Positions 23,764 to 33,184 are shown, numbered from the stretch's first letter. The stretch is 64,000 bases of DNA from Dyella_A sp049445995 (GCF_049445995.1 NZ_JBMSDZ010000018.1:1-64000), one strand, 5' to 3'. Numbers and translations: made by a program. The notes: generated by a model from the sequence alone, not told the origin.

Positions 23764-25326
23764 ATGACCGAACTGCATTTCGACAACGCCTTTCTCCGCG
23801 AGCTGCCCGGCGATGCCGAGACCGGCTCGCGCCCGCGACCGGTCGAAGGCGCGCTGTATTCGCAGGTGTCGCCCACGCCGGTGGCGGCGCCCACGCTGCT
23901 GGCGCATTCGGCCGAGATGGCGCAGGCGCTGGGTTTCAGCGAGGCGGACGTGGCGCAGCCGTGGTTTGCCGAGGTGTTCGGCGGCAATCGCCTGCTCGAT
24001 GGCATGCAGCCCTGGGCCAGCAATTACGGCGGACACCAGTTCGGCCACTGGGCCGGGCAGCTCGGCGACGGCCGGGCAATCTCGCTGGGTGAGGTGGTGA
24101 CGGCGGGCGGCGAGCGCTGGGAGCTGCAGCTCAAGGGTGCCGGGCCCACGCCGTATTCGCGCACGGCCGACGGCCGCGCGGTGCTACGCTCGTCGATCCG
24201 CGAATTCCTGTGCAGCGAGGCGATGCATCACCTGGGCGTGCCGACCACGCGCGCGCTGAGCCTGGTTGGCACCGGCGAGCCGGTGCTGCGCGACATGTTC
24301 TATGACGGCCACCCGGCATACGAACCGGGCGCGGTGGTGTGTCGGGTAGCGCCGTCGTTCATTCGTTTCGGCCACTTCGAGCTGCCGTTTGCGCGCGGTG
24401 ATCATGCCCTGCTGCGCCAGCTGGTGGAGTTCACCATCCGTCGCGATTTTCCGCACCTGCACGGCGAGGGCGAGGCGCTCTACGCCGCATGGTTCGGCGA
24501 GGTGTGCGAGCGCACGGCGCACACCATCGCGCACTGGATGCGGGTGGGTTTCGTGCATGGCGTGATGAACACCGACAACCTGTCGATCCTCGGTCTCACC
24601 ATCGACTACGGCCCCTACGGCTGGATCGACGACTACGATCCGGGGTGGACGCCCAACACCACCGACGCCGGCCGGCGCCGCTACCGTTTCGGTCAGCAGA
24701 TGCAGGTGGCGTGGTGGAACCTGTCGCGGCTGGCCTCGGCGATCTCGCCGCTGTTCGCCGGCGTCGAGCCGCTGCAGGCCGGGCTGGACGGCTACGCCAG
24801 CACCTGCGCCACCGCCGAACGGCGCCACGCGGCGGACAAGCTGGGCCTGGCCGAGCCACGCGGCGAGGACGACGCCCTGCATGCACAGCTGCGCAGCCTG
24901 ATGGCGCAGGCGCAGATCGACATGACGCTGTTCTACCGCGCGCTGCTGGACTTCGATCCGGCAGAGCCCGTGCCGACCCCGGCGATGGGGGAGGCGTTCT
25001 ACGACGCCGACCTGCGCCGCCAGCACGACGCCGCGCTGCGCGACTGGCTGGCCCGCTACGCGCAGCGGCTGGTGCAGGACCCGCAGACGCGCCAGCAGCA
25101 GCGCGAGCGGATGCGGCGCGTCAATCCGCGCTACGTGCTGCGCAACTACCTGGCGCAGGAGGCGATCGATCAGGCCACGGCCGGCGATCTCTCCGGCGTG
25201 CATACCCTGCTTGAGGTGATGCGCCGGCCGTACGACGACCAGCCCGGCCGCGAGCACTACGCGCAGAAGCGGCCCGACTGGGCACGCGAGAAGGCCGGCT
25301 GTTCGATGCTGTCGTGCAGCTCGTGA
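23764..25326 (+). CDS. selO: Protein adenylyltransferase SelO (YdiU)
   Basis: A pseudokinase-fold enzyme that transfers AMP to Ser/Thr/Tyr of target proteins, with roles in redox stress. The 520-residue length is usual. Motifs seen: WASNYGGHQFGHWAGQLGDGRA, ELQLKGAGPTPYSRTADGRA, the inverted active-site region HGVMNTDNLSILGLTIDYG and IDDYDPGWTPNTTD, and the C-terminal SCSS, where the first Cys replaces the selenocysteine of animal SelO. ATG 23764 is chosen from the family N-terminus (FDNAFLRELPGD). Confidence 0.95.
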   Translation: MTELHFDNAFLRELPGDAETGSRPRPVEGALYSQVSPTPVAAPTLLAHSAEMAQALGFSEADVAQPWFAEVFGGNRLLDGMQPWASNYGGHQFGHWAGQLGDGRAISLGEVVTAGGERWELQLKGAGPTPYSRTADGRAVLRSSIREFLCSEAMHHLGVPTTRALSLVGTGEPVLRDMFYDGHPAYEPGAVVCRVAPSFIRFGHFELPFARGDHALLRQLVEFTIRRDFPHLHGEGEALYAAWFGEVCERTAHTIAHWMRVGFVHGVMNTDNLSILGLTIDYGPYGWIDDYDPGWTPNTTDAGRRRYRFGQQMQVAWWNLSRLASAISPLFAGVEPLQAGLDGYASTCATAERRHAADKLGLAEPRGEDDALHAQLRSLMAQAQIDMTLFYRALLDFDPAEPVPTPAMGEAFYDADLRRQHDAALRDWLARYAQRLVQDPQTRQQQRERMRRVNPRYVLRNYLAQEAIDQATAGDLSGVHTLLEVMRRPYDDQPGREHYAQKRPDWAREKAGCSMLSCSS

Positions 25327-25366
25327 GCGTCGGCGCGCGTTCCGCCCGTGGGTGAGGTGCTGCCGC

Positions 25367-25804
25367 TCAGCGCAGCGCCCCATCCACGAACTGGCGCAAC
25401 TGGCCGGCGTTGAGCGCACCGGACTGGCGCGCGATCTCGCGCCCCTCGCGCAGCAGCACCAGGGTGGGAATGGAGCGGATCGCGAAGCGCTGCGCCACCG
25501 CCTGCTGTGCGTCGGTGTCCACCTTGGCCAGCCGCACGCGCGGTTCCAGTTCTTTCGCTGCCGCGGTGAACACCGGGGCGAAGCCGATGCACGGTCCGCA
25601 CCAGGTGGCCCAGAAATCCACCAGCACCGGCAGGTCGCCGCGGCCGGCGATGGCGTCGAAGTTGGCGCTGGTCAGCTCCACCGGATGGCCGGTGAACAGC
25701 GGTCGATGGCAGCGCCCGCAGTTGGGATGCTGGCCGAGGCGTTCGGCAGGCACGCGGTTGAGTGCGCTGCAGTGCGGGCAGGGAACGGCGAGAGGCGAGG
25801 TCAT
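25367..25804 (-). CDS. trxC: Thioredoxin 2 (TrxC)
   Basis: A zinc-binding thioredoxin that reduces disulfides and resists oxidative stress. The 145 residues begin with a zinc ribbon made of Cys9, Cys12, Cys29 and Cys32 (PCPHC, CGRC). The thioredoxin domain follows with the active site WCGPC at 68-72 and the cis-Pro segment RSIPTLVLLREG. The start at 25804 gives the normal TrxC N-terminus; a longer upstream frame is not needed. It converges with selO. Confidence 0.93.
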   Translation of the reverse strand: MTSPLAVPCPHCSALNRVPAERLGQHPNCGRCHRPLFTGHPVELTSANFDAIAGRGDLPVLVDFWATWCGPCIGFAPVFTAAAKELEPRVRLAKVDTDAQQAVAQRFAIRSIPTLVLLREGREIARQSGALNAGQLRQFVDGALR

Positions 25805-25966
25805 GGCGCGATCCGGAGACGGGAATGCTCCCCAAGATGATGGCCGGCGCGCCGGGAACAAGTCCCCGGCAGTGTTCGCGTTGTCAGCTGCCTGAACGGC
25901 CGCCCGCCCGCCCAGCGCGTCGCGGCCAGCGCGATCGATCACGTACGCGCGGGTTGATGGATCGCG

Positions 25967-26902
25967 CTATTCCCGATGGCGCGCGACCCAGTTCCGGTAG
26001 GTCCGGTAATGGTGAATCGCGAAGCCGGCGAACGACGGATGGTCGCGCAGCGCCAGCTCCACCGTCCGCAACGCCTGCCCGAACACTTTCGGCCCCGCCT
26101 TGTCGAACGTGATCTTCTCAAGCTCATTGGGCGAGACCTCCAGGCCGATCACCACCTTTTTGCCGACACGTTCGGCATAGGCGATTTCGCTGGCGGCGTG
26201 GGACAGAATGCTGTCACTGCCCTCGACCTTGTGGCGGTAGTCCATCAGGGCGACGTAATCGAACACGTCGATGGCGTGTTCGCTAGCCGGCTTTTTGACG
26301 CCCCGCCAGTCCAGTGCGATGCCGTCCAGCCAGAACGGGATGGCCGGACCTACCGTCAGCGTGGCGTGGTGGTCGCGCTTGATCTTCATCAGCGCCCTGC
26401 CCATGTCGAGGAACCCGGCGAGCAGGCGCTCGCGGGTGTGGTCGTTCCATTCGTCGAGGATGTGCGGCTCGATGTCCAGGTTGGCGCCGTCGAAGCGCGC
26501 CGCGGCCGGCGCGGCGACGTTGTATTTCACCACGCGGTGGAACATCTCCTCGGCCTGCCTGCGATAGGCGGGCAGCACGTAGCGCTCGGTGTGCAGGTAG
26601 CTCGAACCCAGCAGCGCGTACACCTTCATGTGCTGCCGATGCAGGCGCTCGATGAAGGTGCGATACAACTCCGGACGCTCGACGATCAGGTTGTGGCCCT
26701 GGTACGCATCGGCATAGAGGTACACGGTGTCGATATGCTGCGACTGCAGGTAGGCCACCGCTTCCCGCGCGACGGCCGGATCCTTGACCATGGCATAGGA
26801 TTCGGCTTCCCAGGTCCATATGGCGCGGCTGGCGCCGGCCATCGCAGCGAACGGCAGCACGCACAGCAGCCCCATCAGGCACCAGCGGGACGTGCGGCTC
26901 AT
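25967..26902 (-). CDS. Exported GH18-like hydrolase, last gene of the exopolysaccharide operon
   Basis: A 311-residue protein with an N-terminal signal peptide (CLMGLLCVLPFAAMAGA, cleavage near residue 23) and a TIM-barrel pattern: AIWTWE at the first strand, VYLYAD, VYALLG, the motif FDGANLDIE at 137-145, then TVGPAIPFWLDG, YVALMDYRH and VVIGLEVS. FDGANLDIE matches the GH18 catalytic signature at eight of nine positions, with Glu145 as the likely acid. YVALMDYRH is also like the later GH18 strand. A periplasmic hydrolase of an N-acetylhexosamine polymer is a fair inference, comparable in role to the hydrolase domain of PgaB. It overlaps the preceding gene by 4 nt. Confidence 0.7.
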   Translation of the reverse strand: MSRTSRWCLMGLLCVLPFAAMAGASRAIWTWEAESYAMVKDPAVAREAVAYLQSQHIDTVYLYADAYQGHNLIVERPELYRTFIERLHRQHMKVYALLGSSYLHTERYVLPAYRRQAEEMFHRVVKYNVAAPAAARFDGANLDIEPHILDEWNDHTRERLLAGFLDMGRALMKIKRDHHATLTVGPAIPFWLDGIALDWRGVKKPASEHAIDVFDYVALMDYRHKVEGSDSILSHAASEIAYAERVGKKVVIGLEVSPNELEKITFDKAGPKVFGQALRTVELALRDHPSFAGFAIHHYRTYRNWVARHRE

Positions 26903-29292
26903 GGCGCACTTCCGACCGCGGCGCCGGCATCCACCGGGATATGGTAACGCCCCTGTCCGACCGGTTTGCCGGTTTCCGGATCGGACGGGAACACCGAGAC
27001 ATAGCAGCGACTGCTGCAGGCGTCGGCATGCCGCAGGGCCAGTTGCACCTGCTGGTGGCCATGGGCGGGCAGCTGCAGGGCCTGGCCGGAGGTTTCCTGC
27101 AGCTCCCGACCATCCCCGGCGCTCAGCACCAGCAGCGGCACGAAAGTGCGGCTTGCCTGCGCATCGCCGTTGTCGAACCGGGCGGTCAGCCGCAGGTCGT
27201 GGCCCGCCCGCGCCACCGTGACCGATCGCGTCGAGAGGCCGGGCACGACCGGCGCGCTGCCGACCGGCTGCAGCGTCGGCGGGGCCGCCGCGTAGGCCAC
27301 CAGCTCCGGCCTTGCGCCGTCCGGAGCCAGCGCCCGTTGCTGCATGAAGATCGCATTGGCGCGCTCGTAACGCCGCAGGCGGCGCACCACCCAGTCGCGC
27401 GCCGTCGCATCGTCGCTCGGCAGCAGGTGCATGCCTTCCTGCAGCTCGAACAACTGCCCGTCGTGCAGCCACCAGAGGCCGGCGAGGTAATCCGGCGCGC
27501 TGGTCTTGGTCTGCTGCAGGGGCCACTGGTGGATGTTGCGGAAGCTGTCGTCCGTGTCCAGGGCGCCGCCCAGCCACGGCGTCTGCGCCGGTCGCTTCAG
27601 TCCGTAGGTATGCGACAGCAACGCCATCAGCGATGGCGTGACGTCCAGCTGCGAGGACACGGCGCGAAAGTGCCTGGCCTGCGTCAGCAGCGGCGAGAAG
27701 ATGAGCAGGGGTACGCGATAGCGGTCGATGTGCTCGCCCATCGGGATCTCCGGCAGGCGATGGTCGCCGGTGATCACGAAGATGGTGTCGGCGTACCAGG
27801 GCTGCCTGGCCACCGCATCGAAATAGCGGCGCAACTGGTCGTCGGTGTAGAGGATGGTGCTGTAGATGTCGGCATGGGCCCGATAGGCGGCCAGCTCGCC
27901 GTCCGGAATGTGCAACTCGCGCAGGCGCCGTTCGAAGCGTGCGCGATAGGCATCCTGGCCCGGAAACCTGTAGACGGGGTGCATCGAGATGGTCTGCATC
28001 GCCAGCAGGAACGGGGTTGGCTGTTGCGCGCTGTCGGCCAGCACGCGCGAGACCAGCTCCTGGTCCGGGTAACCCCATTCGCTGAAGGGGTTGAGCGCGT
28101 AGCCGGAGCCGAAGTTCGTCCTGTCCACCAGCTTCTGCACGCCCTGCAGCTGCATGAACTGGCGTTCGTGGTCGAAGCGGGTGTCGGTGCCGTTGTAGAA
28201 CGCGCTGTGGTAGCCCTGCTCCTCCAGCAGGTTGAACAGTCCCGGGCTCGGCGGCATGCGCGCGTCCAGCGCGGTGAAGCCCTCCCGCGCGAACGGCGCC
28301 GAGTTGAACAGGCTCGGCAGCACGCCGAAGGTGCGGCCCTGGGTGGCGAGGAAATGGTCGAAATACAGGCTGCGCGTCGCCAGCTTGTCGAGGAACGGCG
28401 TGAAGCTTCCCAATGACGCCTGCACGCCGGAGAACGAGCGGCCGAGCCCTTCGACCACGATCACCACCACGTTGGGCGGGCGGCCGTCGGCGGTGGGCGC
28501 GAAGTATGCACCGAGCGTGTCCGGCGTCTGCTCGGGGTGCAGGAACGGAAACCGCGGATCCAGCGGCGGCCCGTCGGTGCCGGCAACTGCCGCCGCTGCC
28601 TCACCGGATGCGGGCAAGGGTGCCGTGGCGGCACGGCGGCTGGACCAGCGCCAGAGGTCGGCACCGAACCACGCCAGTTTGTTGCTGGCCAGATCGCGCG
28701 CGGCGTCGCTCTTGAGCACCTGCGTACCAGTGGGGAGCGATGGCAGCCATGCCAGCAGGCCGACGATCAGCAGCGCGCCGGTCCACCGCATGGAGCCTTC
28801 GGATCGCCGCGCGAGCCCATACACGCCGGCCCAGAGCAGCAGCAACGGCAGGCCGCAGGCCAGCACGCTGCGCAGGCCGAACGGCGTGCCGGACACGGTG
28901 GTGTGGATTTCCGCCACGCTGTATCCGAACAGATCCGCTCCCAGCGGCACGCGCGCCACTTGGAAGTACTGGTCGAGCGCGGCCTGCGCCACGACAGGCA
29001 GCGACCACAGCGCGGTCAATGCCGCGATGCGCAGCCGCTGGCGCCGCAAGGCCAGCAATGGAAGCGACAGCAGCAGCAGGATCGGCACCGCGCGCAGCAG
29101 CACCAGAGCCGCCTGCGCCATGGCGATGCCGGCGATGGCCCACTGCTGGCTGCCGTCCGCGGTGATATCGGCGACGCCATCGACCACCGCCCACACCACC
29201 AGCGCCAGCTGCGCCAGCACCCATGCCGGGTATGCGGCGGAGAAGCGCGACCAGGCGTTGCCCGCACGCGGGGAGGACGCGGACGGCGCCAT
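26899..29292 (-). CDS. LtaS-like membrane phosphotransferase (alkaline phosphatase superfamily, 797 aa)
   Basis: Five or so N-terminal membrane segments (residues about 20-185) are followed by a periplasmic sulfatase-fold domain. Metal and nucleophile positions can be read: Glu281 (VVVIVVEGLGRSF), Thr321 (TQGRTFGVLPSLF), His438 (SMHPVY) and Asp510-His511 (ITGDHRLPEIP), in the same order as Glu, Thr, Asp and His of lipoteichoic acid synthase. The C-terminal 200 residues form an extra beta-rich domain with two Cys (ACSSRCYVSVF). By family such enzymes move phosphoglycerol or phosphoethanolamine from lipids to glycans. In this operon the target is probably the exopolysaccharide. Start ATG 29292 overlaps the stop of the barrel gene (TGATG). 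Confidence 0.83.
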   Translation of the reverse strand: MAPSASSPRAGNAWSRFSAAYPAWVLAQLALVVWAVVDGVADITADGSQQWAIAGIAMAQAALVLLRAVPILLLLSLPLLALRRQRLRIAALTALWSLPVVAQAALDQYFQVARVPLGADLFGYSVAEIHTTVSGTPFGLRSVLACGLPLLLLWAGVYGLARRSEGSMRWTGALLIVGLLAWLPSLPTGTQVLKSDAARDLASNKLAWFGADLWRWSSRRAATAPLPASGEAAAAVAGTDGPPLDPRFPFLHPEQTPDTLGAYFAPTADGRPPNVVVIVVEGLGRSFSGVQASLGSFTPFLDKLATRSLYFDHFLATQGRTFGVLPSLFNSAPFAREGFTALDARMPPSPGLFNLLEEQGYHSAFYNGTDTRFDHERQFMQLQGVQKLVDRTNFGSGYALNPFSEWGYPDQELVSRVLADSAQQPTPFLLAMQTISMHPVYRFPGQDAYRARFERRLRELHIPDGELAAYRAHADIYSTILYTDDQLRRYFDAVARQPWYADTIFVITGDHRLPEIPMGEHIDRYRVPLLIFSPLLTQARHFRAVSSQLDVTPSLMALLSHTYGLKRPAQTPWLGGALDTDDSFRNIHQWPLQQTKTSAPDYLAGLWWLHDGQLFELQEGMHLLPSDDATARDWVVRRLRRYERANAIFMQQRALAPDGARPELVAYAAAPPTLQPVGSAPVVPGLSTRSVTVARAGHDLRLTARFDNGDAQASRTFVPLLVLSAGDGRELQETSGQALQLPAHGHQQVQLALRHADACSSRCYVSVFPSDPETGKPVGQGRYHIPVDAGAAVGSAP

Positions 29293-30584
29293 CACCACAA
29301 CCTGTACAGCGTCATCGAAACGATCCGTTCGTTGATGCCAGCCACGTCGCTGCCCCTGCCGTAACCGGCACTTGCCTTGAAACCCCAGCGCGGCGACAGG
29401 TAGTGGCTCCAGGCGACGCCGAAGGCGGCACTGTGGTTGACCACCTGGGTGTCGAAGCGATTGATGTCCGTGCTGCGGCCGTTGCCGACGCTCAACTCCA
29501 CGTAGTCGAAGGCATCGCCGCGGTAGTAATTGCGCACCAGCAGGCGATGGCTCCAGCTGCCTGAGCCGACGCCGGGCACGTATTGCAGCTTGTAGCGCGC
29601 GTACCAGTTGCCCCAGTAGCGGCCGACGCCGACGCCGTAGAACCGGGTGTCGCTGGTGAAACGCAGATGATCGACGCTGGCCGACAGCTCCCAGCCCCGG
29701 CCCACGCCCTGGAACACCTCCGCGCGCCATGCCTGTCGCGGCAGGACGCCCGAGCGGGGACCCTGCTGGTAGCGCAGGTTGACGTAGGCGCGCGACCAGA
29801 GCGGCGCGTAGCCATCCAGCGCCAGCGCATGGTCGCGGCTGCCGAAATGATCGGCGCGCAGCAGTTCCAGCCCCAGCGAGCCCCGGCTGAAGTAGCGGCG
29901 CAACGACAGCTCGGCATCGTTCCAGCCCTGCCGCCCGCCGGTGAAGCCGGTGTGGCTCCAGCCCAGCGAGGTGCCCCAGTGGTAACCGCCGCCGAGCTCG
30001 GCGGCGCGCGGCAGCAGGCTCTGCCGCAGGCTGTCGATGTCGGTGGGATCCGCCCCGAGCGCCGCGGCGGCATCGAAATCGGCGCGCGCCGCGTCGAGCT
30101 GCCCTAGATCGCGCCGGACACGTCCGCGTGCGATGTATGCGCGCGGCTCGCGTGGTGCCAGTGCGATCCAGTGCGCATAGGCATCGACCGCCTGTCGCGG
30201 GCGATCGCTCCAGCGATAGAGGTCGCCCAGCGCCGACCAGGCATCGGCGTATTGCGGACTTTGCCGGACCACCGTGCGCAGGTCGCTCTCGGCCGCGTCG
30301 TATTGCCCGTCCCAGGCATAGGTGCGTCCGCGCGCCAGCAGCAGGTCGCCGTTCCCCGGGTGTTCGGCCAGCAGCGCCGTATAGCGCTGGATGGCCAGCT
30401 TTTTCTGGCCACTGGTGGCGAGCTGCCGTATCTGCACCATCTCCGATGCCAGTGAGTCGGGAGCGGCGGGCTGCGCGACCAGCCAGGGCGGGAACGTCGC
30501 CATCGCCAGCAGTACCAACCACCGGCTGCGGAACCACCGGGACGGGGGGTGCCGCGCGATGGCGGTCGGATGCGCGGGTGTCAT
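29292..30584 (-). CDS. TPR plus YaiO-like outer-membrane beta-barrel protein
   Basis: 430 residues. After a signal peptide (WLVLLAMATFPPWLVAQPA) come about four TPR units at residues 45-180 (AIQRYTALLAEHPGNGDLLLARGRTYAW and following), then a beta-barrel region of alternating aromatic strands (GGGYHWGTSLGWSHTGF through WGFKASAGYGRGSD) that ends in an aromatic residue (LYRLW), as outer-membrane proteins require. The barrel is similar in style to E. coli YaiO. TPR scaffold plus barrel is the architecture of polysaccharide exporters such as PgaA and AlgK/AlgE. It overlaps the synthase gene by 4 nt. Confidence 0.8.
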   Translation of the reverse strand: MTPAHPTAIARHPPSRWFRSRWLVLLAMATFPPWLVAQPAAPDSLASEMVQIRQLATSGQKKLAIQRYTALLAEHPGNGDLLLARGRTYAWDGQYDAAESDLRTVVRQSPQYADAWSALGDLYRWSDRPRQAVDAYAHWIALAPREPRAYIARGRVRRDLGQLDAARADFDAAAALGADPTDIDSLRQSLLPRAAELGGGYHWGTSLGWSHTGFTGGRQGWNDAELSLRRYFSRGSLGLELLRADHFGSRDHALALDGYAPLWSRAYVNLRYQQGPRSGVLPRQAWRAEVFQGVGRGWELSASVDHLRFTSDTRFYGVGVGRYWGNWYARYKLQYVPGVGSGSWSHRLLVRNYYRGDAFDYVELSVGNGRSTDINRFDTQVVNHSAAFGVAWSHYLSPRWGFKASAGYGRGSDVAGINERIVSMTLYRLW

Positions 30585-32092
30585 GGGCGGCGGTTTCCAT
30601 CGGCATGCCAGTCGGCCGGCGTCGTTTCGTTTTCCGGCGGCTGGTGTTGCCACGATCCGTCGCGATTGATGTGGCCCCATCGATGATGTTGGCGCAGTCC
30701 CAGCAACCACAGCACGGTGCCGTAGAAGCGCCAGCACGAATTCAGCTGGCGGTAGCCGAAGTTCTCCAGCACCGCCACGGCGAACAGCCGCAATTGCTGC
30801 GATGGCCGCGCGTACAGGCCGAAGGACAACTCTTCCAGCAGCATCGCGTTGACCGAAAGCAGTATGCCCATGCCCACCGCTGCCGCCAGGAAAATCAGGA
30901 ACACCTGCAGCGGCACCATGCCCGCCAGGGCCAGCACGATCATCGAGACATAGCCGACCACCTCGATGAGCGGGCCGAGGAACTCGAACACCAGCATGAA
31001 CGGGAAGGCCAGCCATCCCGCCGCTCCGCCGCGACGGCTGAACATCAGGCCGATGTTGGACCACAGGCTTTCGGCCAGGCCGCGCTGCCAGCGCACGCGC
31101 TGGTGGCCCAGCGAGGTGATGTCCGTCGGCACCTCGGTCCAGCACACCGGATCGGGCACGAACACGATGCGGTAGTCGCGCCCTTCCTCGCACAGGTTGC
31201 GGTGCAGCCGGACCACGAGATCCATGTCCTCGCCCACCGTATCGTCGCGATAGCCGCCGATGGCGATCACGCGCTCCTTGTAGAACACGCCGAACGCGCC
31301 GGAGATGATCAGCAGCGCATTCATGGGCGACCAGCCCATGCGTCCAAACAGGAAGGCGCGCAGGTACTCGACCACCTGGAAGCTGGGCAGCCAGCGGTCG
31401 GGCAGGCCCACTTTGGACAGCATGCCGTTGCTGACCGTGCAGCCGTTGAGCACGCGCACGACGCCGCCGCTGGCCACCACGCGCGCGTCCTCCAGGAATG
31501 GACGCACCACCCGCGAGAGGCTCTCCGGTTGCAGGATGCAGTCGGCGTCCACCACGCAATACAGCGGATAGCGCACGCAGTTGATGCCGGCATTGATGGC
31601 ATCCGACTTGCCGCCCTTGGCCTTGTCCACCATGCGCACGCGCGGGTAGCGCGCCGAGCCGTAGACGCCTCTGACCTCCGCCGTTTCCAGCCGGTCGCGG
31701 TAGGCCTCGGGCACTTTCACCAGGCCAAAGGCCTCGATCAGCACATCGCGGGTGCGATCGCTGGAGCCGTCGTTGACCACGACGATCTCGAACATGGGGT
31801 AGTCGGTCTTGAGCAGCGAGTGCACCGAGGCCACGACCGACTTCTCCTCGTTGTGCGCGGGCAGCACGATGCTTACCGGAGGCTGGTATTCGCGCAGTCC
31901 GGGCGGCAGGTAGTTGGCCCGGAATTCGCGCATGTAGCGCACGATCTGGTAGGCGGAGATGTAATTGAGGATCAGGTAGGCCAGATTGATCGCCACGAAA
32001 TAGACCATGAAGATCCATTGCGCCGACGCCAGCGCAGGTCCCCAGGAATCGTAGGGATGGCCGATCGCGGAAGCATCCCAGTGACTGTTCAC
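30581..32092 (-). CDS. Processive family 2 glycosyltransferase (polysaccharide synthase)
   Basis: 503 residues. An N-terminal membrane segment (WIFMVYFVAINLAYLILNYI) precedes a GT-A domain with SIVLPAHNEEKSV at 74-86, VVNDGSSDRT, DxD at 182-184 (CVVDADC), GED at 287-289 and QxxRW at 331-335 (QRVRWQRGL), the full set for a processive hexosyl or N-acetylhexosaminyl synthase like PgaC, NodC or BcsA. Four C-terminal membrane segments follow (about 360-470). GTG 32092 is chosen: it overlaps the HEAT gene stop (GTGA). No PilZ domain is visible, so c-di-GMP control would need another protein. Confidence 0.9.
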   Translation of the reverse strand: MNSHWDASAIGHPYDSWGPALASAQWIFMVYFVAINLAYLILNYISAYQIVRYMREFRANYLPPGLREYQPPVSIVLPAHNEEKSVVASVHSLLKTDYPMFEIVVVNDGSSDRTRDVLIEAFGLVKVPEAYRDRLETAEVRGVYGSARYPRVRMVDKAKGGKSDAINAGINCVRYPLYCVVDADCILQPESLSRVVRPFLEDARVVASGGVVRVLNGCTVSNGMLSKVGLPDRWLPSFQVVEYLRAFLFGRMGWSPMNALLIISGAFGVFYKERVIAIGGYRDDTVGEDMDLVVRLHRNLCEEGRDYRIVFVPDPVCWTEVPTDITSLGHQRVRWQRGLAESLWSNIGLMFSRRGGAAGWLAFPFMLVFEFLGPLIEVVGYVSMIVLALAGMVPLQVFLIFLAAAVGMGILLSVNAMLLEELSFGLYARPSQQLRLFAVAVLENFGYRQLNSCWRFYGTVLWLLGLRQHHRWGHINRDGSWQHQPPENETTPADWHADGNRRP

Positions 32093-33153
32093 GCCACGAT
32101 CCCCAGGTCGTGTTCGCCGAGCACCTGGTCGATGATGTCCCGGCCAAAGGCATCGGTCTGGCGCTGCTGCAGCCGGCGCAGCGCCAATGCATCCATGCCC
32201 GGCAGCGCCAGCAGCGCCTGTGCGGCCCGATAGCGCACCCACCACACCTTGTCGGCCAGCAGCGGCTCCAGGCGGTGCGAGTCGGCAGCTTCGCCGATCC
32301 GCCCGAGCGCCGCCGCCGCATGCATGCGCACGTGCCAGCGGGAGGAGTCGAGGAAGCCTGCCACCCGTTCGCGGTCCTGCTTCTCGCTCACCAGTTGCAG
32401 GCAGACCGAAATGGCATGGTCGTCCAGCGCACTGTCGAGCAGCCGCCGGATCACTCCGGCGGCATGTCCGGGATCGATGTCGGCAAGGAACCTCACCAGC
32501 TTCACCATCGTGCCGGTGTTGGCGTGCAGCAGGGCGTTGTCGAGTTCGCGTATCGCGCTGCCGTCCTCATTGCGGGCCAGGATGCGCGCCACGTTGCCCG
32601 GCATCCAGTCGTCCCGCTCCATGATCATCGGCACGAACATGGCCATGGCCTGCGGCGGGTCCACCTTGCCCAGCGCGTAGGCCGCGCACAGCGAGACGAT
32701 CGGGCTGTGATCCTTGAGGAACGGCACCAGTTCGTCGAACACCCGGGGATCGCGCAGGTGCCCCAGCGCCATGATTGCCATGGCACGGTCGTGGTAATTG
32801 CCGGACAACATCTGTCGCGCTGCGTCCATCAGGCAGGCCCGATGCCCCAACGGCAACAATCGCGCCGAGTCCGGCCGGGACAGCGATTCGTGGGCGGCGT
32901 TCCACGCTTCGATGAAACCGGCCACCTCATCGCGTGCCAGGCGCCGAACCGGTACCTGTTCCCCCGCCAGCGTGTGCCGCATCACCTGCGTCCAGTGCTG
33001 CAGCGCGCGTTTGTCGCGCAGCTCACGCCTTTGCGAACGGACCCGCAGGAGGACGATCAACATCAGCAGGGTCGCCGCAAGCAACAGGGTGAGCGACGCC
33101 ACCCAGTAGGCCACAGTCAGCAGCGTCGCCCCATGGGTAGCCATTTCCTTCAC
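32089..33153 (-). CDS. Membrane-anchored HEAT-repeat protein, first gene of the exopolysaccharide operon
   Basis: 354 residues with one N-terminal membrane segment (VAYWVASLTLLLAATLLMLIVLLRV) and then a cytoplasmic array of alpha-helical HEAT-like repeats, for example DRAMAIMALGHLRDPRVFDEL, PIVSLCAAYALGKVDPPQAM, HVRMHAAAALGRIGEA and WVRYRAAQALLALPG. Such arrays are protein docking platforms. GTG 33153 has GAGGGA 5 nt upstream; ATG 33144 is the alternative. Its coupling to the synthase gene suggests that it regulates or assembles the synthase. Confidence 0.82.
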   Translation of the reverse strand: MKEMATHGATLLTVAYWVASLTLLLAATLLMLIVLLRVRSQRRELRDKRALQHWTQVMRHTLAGEQVPVRRLARDEVAGFIEAWNAAHESLSRPDSARLLPLGHRACLMDAARQMLSGNYHDRAMAIMALGHLRDPRVFDELVPFLKDHSPIVSLCAAYALGKVDPPQAMAMFVPMIMERDDWMPGNVARILARNEDGSAIRELDNALLHANTGTMVKLVRFLADIDPGHAAGVIRRLLDSALDDHAISVCLQLVSEKQDRERVAGFLDSSRWHVRMHAAAALGRIGEAADSHRLEPLLADKVWWVRYRAAQALLALPGMDALALRRLQQRQTDAFGRDIIDQVLGEHDLGIVA

Positions 33154-33184
33154 GCGTTCTCCCTCGTTGCCCGGACATCGCGTG

